A stretch of DNA of 64,000 nt from Terriglobales bacterium (GTDB lineage: Bacteria; Acidobacteriota; Terriglobia; Terriglobales; Acidobacteriaceae), in contig DATMXP010000007.1 in assembly GCA_035561515.1 (NCBI GenBank), forward strand, positions 124,001 to 188,000, written 5' to 3'. Shown in pieces: positions 33,834 through 43,088 of this stretch (its first letter is position 1; each line of letters starts with the position of its first letter). Both the position numbers and the translations under genes were made by a program. The notes beneath the pieces are model-generated. The model made no database searches and was not told where the DNA came from. It saw nothing but the letters and a program-made list of their open reading frames with translations.

Positions 33834-35215
33834 AGGAATCGGACAAACGTAGTTGGAAAGTAGGAATTGCTCGCAGGGTTATTACTCCGCCTCCCGGAGT
33901 GGAGTTGGCAGGGTTGGGTTACTTCCTGGAGCGAACGTGGCAAACGATCCACGATGACATCAATGCGACGGCATTGGTTGTAAGCGATGATCACGGGAAA
34001 AGCGTCGCTATCGTCGCTTTGGACGTCCTCTATATGGATTCTGAATATGTAGAGGCAATCCGCGAGAAGGCAGCGGCCGGCACAGATCTGCAACACGATG
34101 CGATATGCGTGAACTGTTCGCATAGTCACAATGCGCCGACGATGGGCTTCTTCGATGGCGCGGGAGAAATCGATCCCGACTACGTGCAGAGCACCGTCGA
34201 GCGTGCCGCCGAGGCGATCATCGAAGCGTGGAAGAATCGCAAAGCCGCCGTCATTACGACCGGTTCGCAACACCTTCCTAACGTTACCTACAACCGTACG
34301 CGTGATAACGGCCCAGTCGACGATCGCGTAAGTGTTTTGCGCGCGGATACTCTCGATGGGAAGCCGCTGGCCATCATGGTCAACTTCCACGCGCACCCCA
34401 CCGTGTTCTGGCAGGTCGACGCACGTGCAGTTTCTCGCGACGCTCCGGGACAGATCGTTGATTTGCTCGAGAAGGAGTTTCCTGGTGCTACCGCAATGTA
34501 TGTGCAAGGCACGTGCGGGGATGTGAACTTCAATCTCGAGTATTGGACGCCTGAGCATCACCTGGAAGCAGGGCAGGTTGTGTTTGACGCCGTGAAGGCT
34601 GCTTTGAAGAAATCGCGCGTGGTTGCGAATACGGGAATCGGGTTCACCGTTCGCAAGGGTTTGTTGCCCGCACGTCGTTGGAAGAAGGAAGAGATCCTTG
34701 CGATGTACGAGGAAGGGAAGCATCGGCTGACTACCGGCGACACTTCGGGATGGTTGCAGGGAATCGCAAGCACGATGGTCGGCATCCCCCATCGTTTGCC
34801 GGAGCGTTACGGCGGCAGCGTTGAAAAGGCGGTACAAGCTGTGTCCCGATTTGCGGTTCGGTGGGGAGAAGACGTTCTACCGAAATACGACAAGATGCCG
34901 GAAACACGAACTGTTGAATTCCAGGCGCTTCGGATAGGCGACGCGTGGATCGTGACGAATCCGGCGGAATTCTTCAGCACGCTTGCGCTTGAGATCAGGA
35001 AACGCTGGTTGCACGACGACCTGTTCATCTTGGGCTACTCAAACGGTTCCACGTCATATCTCCCGGATGCTTTTGAAGTAGACCGCAACAGCTATGCGTC
35101 TTTGCATGTACCGAAGGCGGTTCGGCAATTGCCGTTTACGCGTGAGTCCGGAATGGCGGCGGTGGCTGAAAGCGTGGCTGCATTGAAGGACGTGACGCCA
35201 GGAGAACGCAGTTGA
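33830..35215 (+). CDS. Neutral/alkaline ceramidase-like protein
   Basis: 461 aa. The N-terminal region matches the neutral ceramidase N-terminal domain: VGIARRVITPPPGVELAGLG (5-30), VVSDDHGKSVAIVALDVLYMD, CVNCSHSHNAPTMG (a metal-binding SHSHN motif), VNFHAHPT, and VQGTCGDVNFN. The C-terminal immunoglobulin-like domain of full ceramidases is missing, and there is no signal peptide. Such short cytoplasmic homologues are common in Acidobacteria and Planctomycetes, and their real substrates are unknown; amide or ester cleavage is likely. It overlaps the HisD-like stop by 4 bp, so it is translationally coupled to that dehydrogenase. Confidence 0.8.
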   Translation: MKESDKRSWKVGIARRVITPPPGVELAGLGYFLERTWQTIHDDINATALVVSDDHGKSVAIVALDVLYMDSEYVEAIREKAAAGTDLQHDAICVNCSHSHNAPTMGFFDGAGEIDPDYVQSTVERAAEAIIEAWKNRKAAVITTGSQHLPNVTYNRTRDNGPVDDRVSVLRADTLDGKPLAIMVNFHAHPTVFWQVDARAVSRDAPGQIVDLLEKEFPGATAMYVQGTCGDVNFNLEYWTPEHHLEAGQVVFDAVKAALKKSRVVANTGIGFTVRKGLLPARRWKKEEILAMYEEGKHRLTTGDTSGWLQGIASTMVGIPHRLPERYGGSVEKAVQAVSRFAVRWGEDVLPKYDKMPETRTVEFQALRIGDAWIVTNPAEFFSTLALEIRKRWLHDDLFILGYSNGSTSYLPDAFEVDRNSYASLHVPKAVRQLPFTRESGMAAVAESVAALKDVTPGERS

Positions 35216-35218
35216 AAC

Positions 35219-35280
35219 TTCCATCATTCTGGACGAGACCGTTATTAACCTTGACCGTCAAAGGGCTGCAACTCTATACG
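35219..35280 (+). promoter_or_regulatory. IclR-type box and promoter of the RraA-like gene
   Basis: TTCCA (35219-35223), 6 nt, TGGAC (35230-35234). The -35 TTGACC (35251-35256) follows after 16 nt and the -10 TATACG (35275-35280) after a further 18 nt. A leader of about 70 nt precedes the ATG. Confidence 0.7.
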
Positions 35281-35357
35281 AAGGAAGTCGTATCGCTGCC
35301 GTTCTGAATACTGCTTAGGTGCGACGCGTTCGACACAGAATCGATCTGGGGGGCTTA

Positions 35358-36074
35358 ATGGGAACCGGCAATAATGGGAATGGAAGCATTGCAAGGGTGA
35401 CGGGGCGGGCTGCGTTACAAACGGAAATTGAATTGTTTGACCGCATCCAGAATACGCTCTATACCGCAGTCATCGCCGATGCCTTGGATGAACTCGGATA
35501 TCACGAGCAGGCCATGCGTGAATATCTGCGCCCACTGACTCCCGGAACCAAGTTTGCTGGTTGGGCGCGTACGATTTCATGCCGTGATATCTTCTACATT
35601 CCTCCGGATCCTTACGGCCTTGAGATCGAGGCGATCGACAGCATCCTGCCGGGAGAGGTTGTGGCTGTTGCGACTGGCGAATCAAAGCGGAATGCTCCCT
35701 GGGGAGAATTGCTTTCTACCGCAGCAACAGCGCGTGGTGCGCGTGGCGCCGTTATCGACGGTCTTGTACGTGACGTCAACAAGATCCAGAGCATCGGATT
35801 TCCCGTGTTTGCTGCCGGAATCAAGCCGGTGGACTCAAAAGGCCGCGGTCTCGTTGTCGATTACAATTTCCCTGTGATGTGTGGGGGGATTCTTGTAAAT
35901 CCGGGCGATTTGATGGTTGGCGATTACGACGGAGTAGTCGCTATCCCGGCAGCACTTGTGGATGAAACACTCAGGCTGGCCACTGAGAAAGTTTCGAAGG
36001 AAAACCACAGCCGCAAAGAGCTCGCGAATGGCGCGTATCTCTCAGACGTGTACGCCAAGTACGGCGTTCTTTAA
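35358..36074 (+). CDS. RraA-family protein (possible aldolase)
   Basis: 238 aa. Residues 25-210 match the RraA/dimethylmenaquinone methyltransferase-like fold: TAVIADALDELGY, FAGWARTISC, WGELLSTAATARGARGAVIDGLVRD, FPVFAAGIKPVDSKGRG, GDYDGVVAIPA. Catabolic members are class II pyruvate aldolases (4-hydroxy-4-methyl-2-oxoglutarate aldolase) with the G-x5-20-R-D metal motif, seen here as GLVRD. That role fits an island for sugar- or acid-derived compounds better than RNase regulation. ATG 35358 follows GGGGGG; a longer frame from 35319 has no ribosome site. Confidence 0.8.
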   Translation: MGTGNNGNGSIARVTGRAALQTEIELFDRIQNTLYTAVIADALDELGYHEQAMREYLRPLTPGTKFAGWARTISCRDIFYIPPDPYGLEIEAIDSILPGEVVAVATGESKRNAPWGELLSTAATARGARGAVIDGLVRDVNKIQSIGFPVFAAGIKPVDSKGRGLVVDYNFPVMCGGILVNPGDLMVGDYDGVVAIPAALVDETLRLATEKVSKENHSRKELANGAYLSDVYAKYGVL

Positions 36075-36135
36075 GGGCAACATCTAGCTACTGTTGACCT
36101 CTTTATCTCACTGCTACAACGTCGTCCCAAGTTAC

Positions 36136-36175
36136 GAGGCATAGCACTGTGAAAGTCGCGGAGCTATGCCTCTTT
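36136..36175 (+). terminator. Intrinsic terminator after the RraA-like gene
   Basis: GAGGCATAGC (36136-36145) pairs with GCTATGCCTC (36163-36172), a perfect 10-bp stem with a 17-nt loop, followed by TTTG. The T-run is short, so termination may be partial. Confidence 0.6.
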
Positions 36176-36213
36176 GTCACATGTTGTGCCTGCTGTTTGA
36201 AGTCATAACTTTC

Positions 36214-36275
36214 GTCCAGCGATATGGATGATCCGGTGAAAGTGCTTGAACCCGAGCGTCTACATGAACGACAAC
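36214..36275 (+). promoter_or_regulatory. IclR-type box and promoter of the TonB-dependent receptor
   Basis: GTCCA (36214-36218), 6 nt, TGGAT (36225-36229). The -35 TTGAAC (36246-36251) follows after exactly 16 nt; GACAAC (36270-36275) is 18 nt further as a weak -10. The receptor ATG at 36338 is downstream. Confidence 0.65.
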
Positions 36276-36337
36276 TGAGCGCACCGATGCGATCCGAGCG
36301 CATTAGCGAAGTTTACCCTGGAAGATGTGGAGAGACC

Positions 36338-39300
36338 ATGAGCTACACATATCGACTTCTGATTTGCCTGCTGCTGATGTCGGCCTTTGCTGCCGCTCAG
36401 GTTGGCACGCAGTCCTCAATAACCGGCACGGTCACGGATTCGACCGGCGCGATCGTGCAGGGCGCCCAGGTAGTTGCGACTAATGTTGCGACGGGCGCCA
36501 CCAAACAAGTAGTTTCTGGTCCCAACGGAAATTTCGATATTCTCGCCCTGCCTCCGGGCGTCTATACCGTAAAAGTTAATGCGAAGGGTTTCAAGATCTG
36601 GGAGGACACCAGCTTGACGCTCACGGTTGGCAACAAGATCCGCGTCGAACCTGTCCTTCAGGTCGGCTCGGAAGGGCAGACAGTCACCGTCCAGAGCGAT
36701 AACACAGGCGTGCAGACGGAATCTTCAACGGTGGAAACACTCGTTCAGATGAACCAGATCCGTGAGCTGCCGCTGGACACTCGCAACGCAATGTCGCTAG
36801 TCGCACTGTCGCCAGGAATGCGCATCACGGGGCAGAACGTGAACGGCATGCGCATCACCATGGTTCAAGGCAACGGCATGCGCGACAACAAAACCAACTT
36901 CCAGCTGAACGGGATCACCTCCAATGATGGCAGCTTCGAGGGCGGCACCGCTGTGCCGAACGTGGAAGCCGTTGCCGAGTTCAACGTTCAGACGTTGAAC
37001 GCCGGGGCAGAGGCTGGACGCCAACCGAGCCAGGTGCTGGTTGTGACGAAGTCGGGTACGAACCAGTTCCACGGTGCGCTTTTCGAGTTCCTTCAAAACG
37101 ACAAATTCAATGCGTACAACGCCTTTGCGGACAAAACGAAAGCGAAGCCGCGCGTCCGCTACAACCAGTTCGGCGCAGCCCTCGGCGGCCCTATCCGCAA
37201 AGACAAGACGTTCTTCTTCGGAAGCTTCCAGGGAACTACAATCCGAAACGCCACGTTGTTGAACGAAGCGGGCATTCCGGATGCATTCAAGACCGGCGAC
37301 TTCAGCTCCCTGTCAACACCGATCAGGGATCCTCTCACTGGACAACCCTTCCCGGGCAATATCATTCCGGCTGACCGCATCAGCAATGCTTCCAAGTATT
37401 TCCTCCCGCTGTTTGTGAGTCCGAACGCAGCGAGCAATCGCTACATCGCGAATGCCACCACTCCGGATGACACTTGGGAATACCTCGGACGCATCGACCA
37501 CCAGATCACTCCCAGTCAACACATCTATGGTCACTACGAATATTTGCGTGAGCCGGCTCTGAGAGTCGGGTACCTGGCGGATCCGGACACCTATGGCACG
37601 AACACCCTGAAGCAGCACAACCTCGGCATTAACTACCAGTGGACGCTCACGAACGCCACTCTGTTTACCGCCACAGGTGGATTCATGAGGACCAGGGACG
37701 ACTATGCCAATCCAGCGCTGGGCCAACAGAATGATTCTCAGCTGGCTGGAATCCAAGGAATCCCAAGCACGGGCCGCGAAGCGTGGGTCGGTCCTCCGGA
37801 TATCGGAGTAACGGGTTATCAGGGAATCAATTTCTCGGGTGGATACGGCGTGCCCGGAGCGCAGTGGAACAGCCAATACACCGGAAAGGCAAGCATCAGC
37901 CACGTTCGCGGATCCCACTCCCTCGGTGCGGGATTCGAATATAACGACCGCCATACGTATGGCGGACATGGCTCAGCCGCTGCTCGTGGCGTATTCACCT
38001 TCAACGGTCAATACACTGGCAATGGATTTGCCGATTATCTGCTTGGCTACACCAACGCCACCAGCCTCAATGATCCGCTGGTAACGTTCGGTCAGGAGCG
38101 TGCGCCATATGTGGGTCTCTACGTCACGGATACCTGGAGAGTTCGCCAGAACCTCACGGTAAACCTTGGACTTAGATACGATCGTTATCTCCAACAAAGT
38201 TGTTACCTAGATCTGTGTGCCAGCTGGAATCCGACAACAAACAAGATGGTGGTAGCCGCAGACGAAAACGGCAATCCCAATTTCTCCACGTTCCCAACGA
38301 CAGCCGGTCTTGCGGCGGAAACTGCAGGCCTTTGGCAGACATCTGAAGATGCCGGTTATCCGCGCGGACTGTACAGAGCCAATGGGAACTGGGCGCCTCG
38401 CTTGGGAATCACTTACCGTCCATTTTCAAGCAAGGACATAGTTCTACGCGGCGGCTACGGCATTTACTACAACATCTTCACGGGAAACCGTGGAGCATCC
38501 TTGGTAAACCTGCCGGTTTGGACGGTTTATGGACAAACGTTCGGAGCAAGCACGCTCCAGTCTTGGGAGACAGCATGGGCGGCAGGTCCCAGCGGTGCAA
38601 AGAACTTTAACGTCTACTCTCCTCTGGTTGACATTAAGCCGACCAGAACGCACCAATGGAACGTGTCGGTACAGACGGCCCTGCCGGCGAAGACTAGCTT
38701 GACGCTGTCGTACGTGGGCACCCGCGTGCCGAATGAAATCTCCGCGTTCAGCCGTAACGTCCCGACGGTTGGGTTCCATGCGAATATTGCGGCAGATCGT
38801 CCGTACCCCGCTTTTAACATCATCAATACGTTCCAGAATATGGGCGAATTCTGGTACAACGGCCTGCAAACTTACGTGGAACGGCGGTTCGATAGCGGCC
38901 TGTCGTTTACGTTCGCATATGCGTTCTCCCGGACGATGATCGACAGGGTGGCAGAAGGCGAGTTCGACGCCCTCGCTGCTTATTCGCCGGATTGGTACAA
39001 CCGTCACCGCTCGATCAACGACTTCCGCCACATTCAATCGGCTACCGTTGTGTGGCAGGTGCCTTACGGTCGAGGAAAGCGTTTTGGCGCTAACGCAAAT
39101 GGCATTTTCGATGCGATTCTTGGCGGTTGGCAACTCTCACTGATGGAACAGGCGCGATCTGGACAGCCGCTGACGATGTCCCAGTCCAACGGGAATCTTG
39201 GCAATGGTCAGAGTAGCCGCCTGAACATTATTGGTGATCCTTCCGTAGCAGATCCGAGTAAGGATCTCTGGTTCAACACTGCGGCATTCGCGGCTGCGCC

Positions 39301-39556
39301 GCTCTATACCTTCGGCAACTCGGGTATCGGAGATGTCGAGGGCCCGGGCTTCTTCCAGGTAAACAGCGGGTTATCCAAAAACTTCAAAGTTACCGAGAAG
39401 AGCTTTGTGCAGTTCCGGTGGGAAGCCTACAACCTCTTCAATCGCGTAAATCTGGGCAACCCTGGACAAAACATCAACAGCGCGTCAACGTTCGGGAAAA
39501 TCTTCTCGGCGTCTACGGCTCGCTACATGCAGTTCGGACTTAGGTTCGTGTTCTAA
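36338..39556 (+). CDS. Oar-type TonB-dependent receptor
   Basis: 1072 aa outer-membrane protein. A signal peptide (LLICLLLMSAFAAAQ) is followed by a carboxypeptidase regulatory-like beta domain (about 25-105: SSITGTVTDSTGAIVQGAQV, LPPGVYTVKV), a plug domain and a long beta-barrel ending in the aromatic YMQFGLRFVF, as needed for outer-membrane insertion. Acidobacteria have many such Oar-like receptors, and they import or bind oligosaccharides and other large compounds. GGAGAG precedes ATG 36338; the frame is open from 36224, but that GAT-proximal region contains the IclR-type box. It heads the cluster of DUF4091 and amidohydrolase genes. Confidence 0.9.
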   Translation: MSYTYRLLICLLLMSAFAAAQVGTQSSITGTVTDSTGAIVQGAQVVATNVATGATKQVVSGPNGNFDILALPPGVYTVKVNAKGFKIWEDTSLTLTVGNKIRVEPVLQVGSEGQTVTVQSDNTGVQTESSTVETLVQMNQIRELPLDTRNAMSLVALSPGMRITGQNVNGMRITMVQGNGMRDNKTNFQLNGITSNDGSFEGGTAVPNVEAVAEFNVQTLNAGAEAGRQPSQVLVVTKSGTNQFHGALFEFLQNDKFNAYNAFADKTKAKPRVRYNQFGAALGGPIRKDKTFFFGSFQGTTIRNATLLNEAGIPDAFKTGDFSSLSTPIRDPLTGQPFPGNIIPADRISNASKYFLPLFVSPNAASNRYIANATTPDDTWEYLGRIDHQITPSQHIYGHYEYLREPALRVGYLADPDTYGTNTLKQHNLGINYQWTLTNATLFTATGGFMRTRDDYANPALGQQNDSQLAGIQGIPSTGREAWVGPPDIGVTGYQGINFSGGYGVPGAQWNSQYTGKASISHVRGSHSLGAGFEYNDRHTYGGHGSAAARGVFTFNGQYTGNGFADYLLGYTNATSLNDPLVTFGQERAPYVGLYVTDTWRVRQNLTVNLGLRYDRYLQQSCYLDLCASWNPTTNKMVVAADENGNPNFSTFPTTAGLAAETAGLWQTSEDAGYPRGLYRANGNWAPRLGITYRPFSSKDIVLRGGYGIYYNIFTGNRGASLVNLPVWTVYGQTFGASTLQSWETAWAAGPSGAKNFNVYSPLVDIKPTRTHQWNVSVQTALPAKTSLTLSYVGTRVPNEISAFSRNVPTVGFHANIAADRPYPAFNIINTFQNMGEFWYNGLQTYVERRFDSGLSFTFAYAFSRTMIDRVAEGEFDALAAYSPDWYNRHRSINDFRHIQSATVVWQVPYGRGKRFGANANGIFDAILGGWQLSLMEQARSGQPLTMSQSNGNLGNGQSSRLNIIGDPSVADPSKDLWFNTAAFAAAPLYTFGNSGIGDVEGPGFFQVNSGLSKNFKVTEKSFVQFRWEAYNLFNRVNLGNPGQNINSASTFGKIFSASTARYMQFGLRFVF

Positions 39557-39577
39557 GCGACGAACAGAGGCTCTCAA

Positions 39578-41326
39578 ATGCGTGTACCTACCAACTTGGC
39601 CGGGCGGATTCGCCCGGCTCTTTTTTTCGCGTTGCTCTCTTTGTCCACCACTGTTGTCGCGCAGACGGGAACCGCTCGCGACGCCAACGAAGTCACGGTA
39701 TGGCTGGAAAGCTCTCTGAAGCGGGTTTATCCGGCTTCACCACCAGCTACGGAACGGAAGCTTAACCTGGTCTCGGCCAGGAACCAGACACTGTCGTTCC
39801 AGGCGGTTATCCGCAACCGAACAATTCAGAAATTGCGTCTGCAATGCGAGGTTTCGGCTCCTGCCGGGATCAGCGTGAAAGTTCGGCGAGTAGGCTATGT
39901 CCCGCTGCCGCATCGGACGACCGGAGTCGATGATGCGGAGACGGAGGGCCTCGGCTACATTCCGGGCCTGGTTCCCGATCCGCTCTTCCCAGAGCAGGTA
40001 ACAGATGTCGGACCTGGGGAGAATCAATCGTTCTGGGTGACGTTGCATGTGCCTGCCGGCGTGAAACCGGGACCAAAGCCGATACAGGTGCAGTTCATAT
40101 CAGAGGATCTTAAGACGAAGGCAAAGACCAATGTGGGGTCGCTTGCGACTCAAATCGACGTTAAGCCGTTCACCATTCAGCCTCGCCGCGATTTTCCGGT
40201 AACGCATTGGTGGAACCCGGATGCGATTTACGACCACTATAAAACGGAACCCTTCAGTGATAAGTGGTGGCAATTGGCTGAACTGTATTTGCGCGACATG
40301 GCGGATCACGGTTCCAACATGATTATGGTCCCGGTCTTTCATACCCGTCGCGAAGTGGTGCCGCGACCGCCTCAACTGCTGAGGGTGACGGAGATAACGC
40401 CCGGAAAGTACGAGTTCGATTTTTCGGAGGTACATCGCTTCATCGAAATGGCCAAACGCAGCGGAATCGAGTACTTCGAGTTTCCGCATCTTTGGCTGTA
40501 CTGGGGAGTCCGCAATCCTGTCCACGTGTATCAGTTCAAAGGCAACCAGTGGACATTATTGTGGCCCACAGAATCGGAGCCAACGACTGGCGTGTTCCGT
40601 GGGTTTCTTGAGCAGTATCTCCCCGCTCTGCGCAAGTTCCTTGACCAGGAAGGACTTCCACCGGAACGCACTTTTTTCCACGTTTCAGATGAGCCCGGCA
40701 GTGGTGAACAGTTTGAGAACTATAAACGTGCGCGTGCCCTGCTGAAGGAATTGGCACCGTGGATGAAGGTGATGGATGCGTTGAGTGACGTGGAATATGG
40801 CCGGCAAGGCGTGACGGACTTCCCGGTCCCAATCCTTTCCAGTGCTCAAAAGTATATCGACGCGAAAATCCCTCACTGGGTGTATTTCTGCACGGGACCA
40901 CGGGGCAATTACCTAAATCGTCTGTACGATACTCCGCTGCCCAAGATTCGCATGAGCGGCTTCGTCCTTTATCGGCTCGGTGCTCGTGGTTTCCTCCATT
41001 GGGGATACAACTACTGGTACAAGATGGAAACCCAGCAGCTCATAAATCCCTTTGAAGAAGGGGCTGGATTGGACTGGCCGGGTATTCCATATGGTGATCC
41101 GTTCGTGGTGTATCCCGGGGAGAATGGGCCAGTCGATTCCATACGGTGGGAGGTGTTTGCAGAAGGTCTACAAGACTATGCGATCCTGCAAACAGCTGGA
41201 GTATCGCCGACTTCACCGATGCTGAGCGGTATCAAGTCCTATCAAGAGTTCCCGAAAAATGAGGCGTGGATCGACAAAACCGTCGCAGCGCTGCTGGCGA
41301 ATTCGGAGAAAGCGAAAACAAAATGA
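39578..41326 (+). CDS. DUF4091-domain secreted protein, copy 1
   Basis: 582 aa. A signal peptide ends near AQTG. The middle and C-terminal parts match DUF4091, a domain linked with GH123-type glycosidases: YFEFPHLWLYWGVRNP, FFHVSDEPGSG with an acidic pair, YRLGARGFLHWGYNYW and DSIRWEVFAEGLQDYAIL. It is thus probably an exported glycosidase-like enzyme; catalytic identity is not proven. The next gene is a close duplicate and overlaps by 4 bp. The first 13 codons are unusual: they overlap a perfect intrinsic terminator (39599-39627), so an extended N terminus precedes the signal peptide core. Confidence 0.75.
   Translation: MRVPTNLAGRIRPALFFALLSLSTTVVAQTGTARDANEVTVWLESSLKRVYPASPPATERKLNLVSARNQTLSFQAVIRNRTIQKLRLQCEVSAPAGISVKVRRVGYVPLPHRTTGVDDAETEGLGYIPGLVPDPLFPEQVTDVGPGENQSFWVTLHVPAGVKPGPKPIQVQFISEDLKTKAKTNVGSLATQIDVKPFTIQPRRDFPVTHWWNPDAIYDHYKTEPFSDKWWQLAELYLRDMADHGSNMIMVPVFHTRREVVPRPPQLLRVTEITPGKYEFDFSEVHRFIEMAKRSGIEYFEFPHLWLYWGVRNPVHVYQFKGNQWTLLWPTESEPTTGVFRGFLEQYLPALRKFLDQEGLPPERTFFHVSDEPGSGEQFENYKRARALLKELAPWMKVMDALSDVEYGRQGVTDFPVPILSSAQKYIDAKIPHWVYFCTGPRGNYLNRLYDTPLPKIRMSGFVLYRLGARGFLHWGYNYWYKMETQQLINPFEEGAGLDWPGIPYGDPFVVYPGENGPVDSIRWEVFAEGLQDYAILQTAGVSPTSPMLSGIKSYQEFPKNEAWIDKTVAALLANSEKAKTK
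39599..39627 (+). terminator. Intrinsic terminator/attenuator inside the coding start
   Basis: GCCGGGCG-gatt-CGCCCGGC is a perfect 8-bp GC-rich stem (39599-39606, 39611-39618) followed by TCTTTTTTT (39619-39627). It stands 43 bp behind the receptor stop codon but within the signal-peptide codons of the first DUF4091 gene. Confidence 0.85.
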
Positions 41327-43068
41327 GAATTCTTTTTGTCGCGCTGCTTGCGTTCGCAAGCACTGCTGTTGCACAGACGGGAACACCTGCTGGTGCCGAC
41401 AAACAAGTGACGGTCTGGCTGGAAAGCTCTTTGAAGCGAGTCTATCCAGCCTCGCCTCCAGCTACGGATCGCAAGCTCAACCTGGTTTCAGCCAGGAACC
41501 AGACACTGTCGTTCCAGGCGGTTATCCGCAACCGAACGATTCAGAAGTTGCGTCTGCAATGCGAGGTTTCGGCTCCTACCGGGATCAGTGTGAAAGTTCG
41601 TCGAGTCGGTTACGTTCCGCTGCCGCACCGGGCAACTAGAGTCGATGATGCGGAGACGGAAGGGATTGGTTATATCCCCGGCCTCGTTCCCGACCCTCTT
41701 TTCCCAGAGCAGATCGCAGATGTCGGTCCTGGCGAGAATCAATCGTTTTGGGTGACGGTGCGTGTGCCTGCTGGCGTGCAACCGGGACGAAAGCCGATCC
41801 AGGTTCAGTTCATTTCGGAAGATCTTAAGACAAAGGCGAAGACGAACGTGGGGTCGCTTGCGACTCAAATCGACGTTAAGCCGTTCACTATTCAGCCTCG
41901 ACGCGATTTTCCCGTGACGCACTGGTGGTACCCAGATTCAGTTTACGACGAATACAAGACCGAACCGTTCAGCGAGAAATGGTGGCAGATCACCGAGCCC
42001 TATTTGCGCAACATGACTGAACACGGTTCGAATGTTGTCAGGGTACCGATGTTTCACACGCGGCGTGAAGTTGTACAGCGACCCGCGCAGCTCTTGAAGG
42101 TGCGGGAGGTATCACCGGGTAAGTACGAGTTCGATTTTTCTCCTATCCGTCGCTTCGTTCAGATGGCGAAGCGGAATGGGGTGGAGTACTTCGAGTTTCC
42201 CCATCTTTGGCTTTATTGGGGAGTTCGAAATCCCATTCAGGTATATGAATTGAAGGGTGACAAATGGTCGTTGCTATGGCCTGTTGAATCGCCAGCGACA
42301 ACCGGTGTTTACCGGAATTTTCTTGAGCAATTTCTTCCAGCACTGCGGAAGTTCCTGGACGAGGAAAATCTTCCTCCTGAGCGTACGTTCTTCCATGTTT
42401 CGGACGAGCCTGGCAGGGGACATTTATCAGCTGCAGAAAGACTTGAAGAATTTGAGAACTATAAGAAAGCACGAGCACTGCTGAAGGAATTGGCTCCTTG
42501 GATGAAGGTGATGGATGCGCTCAGCGATGTCGAATACGGAAAACAAGGCGTGACTGACATCCCCGTTCCGATTCTTTCCAGCGCACAGAAGTACATCGAT
42601 GCCAAAATCCCTCACTGGGTGTATTTCTGCACGAGCCCACGAGGCAAGTACCTGAATCGTCTCTACGACACGCCGCTGGCCAAGATTCGCATGAGTGGTT
42701 TCCTTTTCTATCGACTCGGCGCTGGAGGTTTTCTCCATTGGGCATACAACTACTGGTACAAAATGGATACACAGCAACTGGAAAACACTTTCCACGAAGG
42801 AGCTGGCAGTGATTGGCCTGCGATCCCGTACGGTGATCCGTTCGTCGTGTATCCGGGGGAGAATGGGCCCATTGACTCCATCCGATGGGAAGTCTTTGCC
42901 GAAGCGTTGCAAGACTATGCGATTCTGCAGACGGCTGGAGTATCGCCGAGTTCACCGATGTTGACCGAAATCAAGTCCTACCAGGAATTCCCGAAGAATG
43001 AGGCGTGGATCGACAAAACAGTCGCAACGCTGCTGGCGAATTCGGAGAAAACCAAAAGCAGTGATTAG
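41323..43068 (+). CDS. DUF4091-domain secreted protein, copy 2
   Basis: 581 aa, closely similar to the preceding gene along nearly its whole length; long stretches are identical at protein and DNA level (for example around 41500-41560 against 39775-39835). The signal peptide is short and standard (MRILFVALLAFASTAVAQ). A small insert near residue 370 (RGHLSAAERLEEFE) replaces SGEQFE of copy 1. Acidic HVSDEP and the DSIRWEVFAEALQDYAIL end are kept. ATG 41323 overlaps the stop of copy 1. The pair arose by tandem duplication and may have diverged for related glycan substrates. Confidence 0.75.
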   Translation: MRILFVALLAFASTAVAQTGTPAGADKQVTVWLESSLKRVYPASPPATDRKLNLVSARNQTLSFQAVIRNRTIQKLRLQCEVSAPTGISVKVRRVGYVPLPHRATRVDDAETEGIGYIPGLVPDPLFPEQIADVGPGENQSFWVTVRVPAGVQPGRKPIQVQFISEDLKTKAKTNVGSLATQIDVKPFTIQPRRDFPVTHWWYPDSVYDEYKTEPFSEKWWQITEPYLRNMTEHGSNVVRVPMFHTRREVVQRPAQLLKVREVSPGKYEFDFSPIRRFVQMAKRNGVEYFEFPHLWLYWGVRNPIQVYELKGDKWSLLWPVESPATTGVYRNFLEQFLPALRKFLDEENLPPERTFFHVSDEPGRGHLSAAERLEEFENYKKARALLKELAPWMKVMDALSDVEYGKQGVTDIPVPILSSAQKYIDAKIPHWVYFCTSPRGKYLNRLYDTPLAKIRMSGFLFYRLGAGGFLHWAYNYWYKMDTQQLENTFHEGAGSDWPAIPYGDPFVVYPGENGPIDSIRWEVFAEALQDYAILQTAGVSPSSPMLTEIKSYQEFPKNEAWIDKTVATLLANSEKTKSSD

Positions 43069-43088
43069 CCGCGGGGGCGGCGTATTAG

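Noticed and set aside
33806..34837. 343-aa open frame on the - strand
   Set aside because: Antisense shadow of the ceramidase-like gene, whose motifs (SHSHN, CGDVNFN) are clear on the + strand.
38444..39133. 229-aa open frame on the - strand inside the receptor gene
   Set aside because: Antisense to the barrel of the Oar-type receptor; no ribosome site or recognisable domain.
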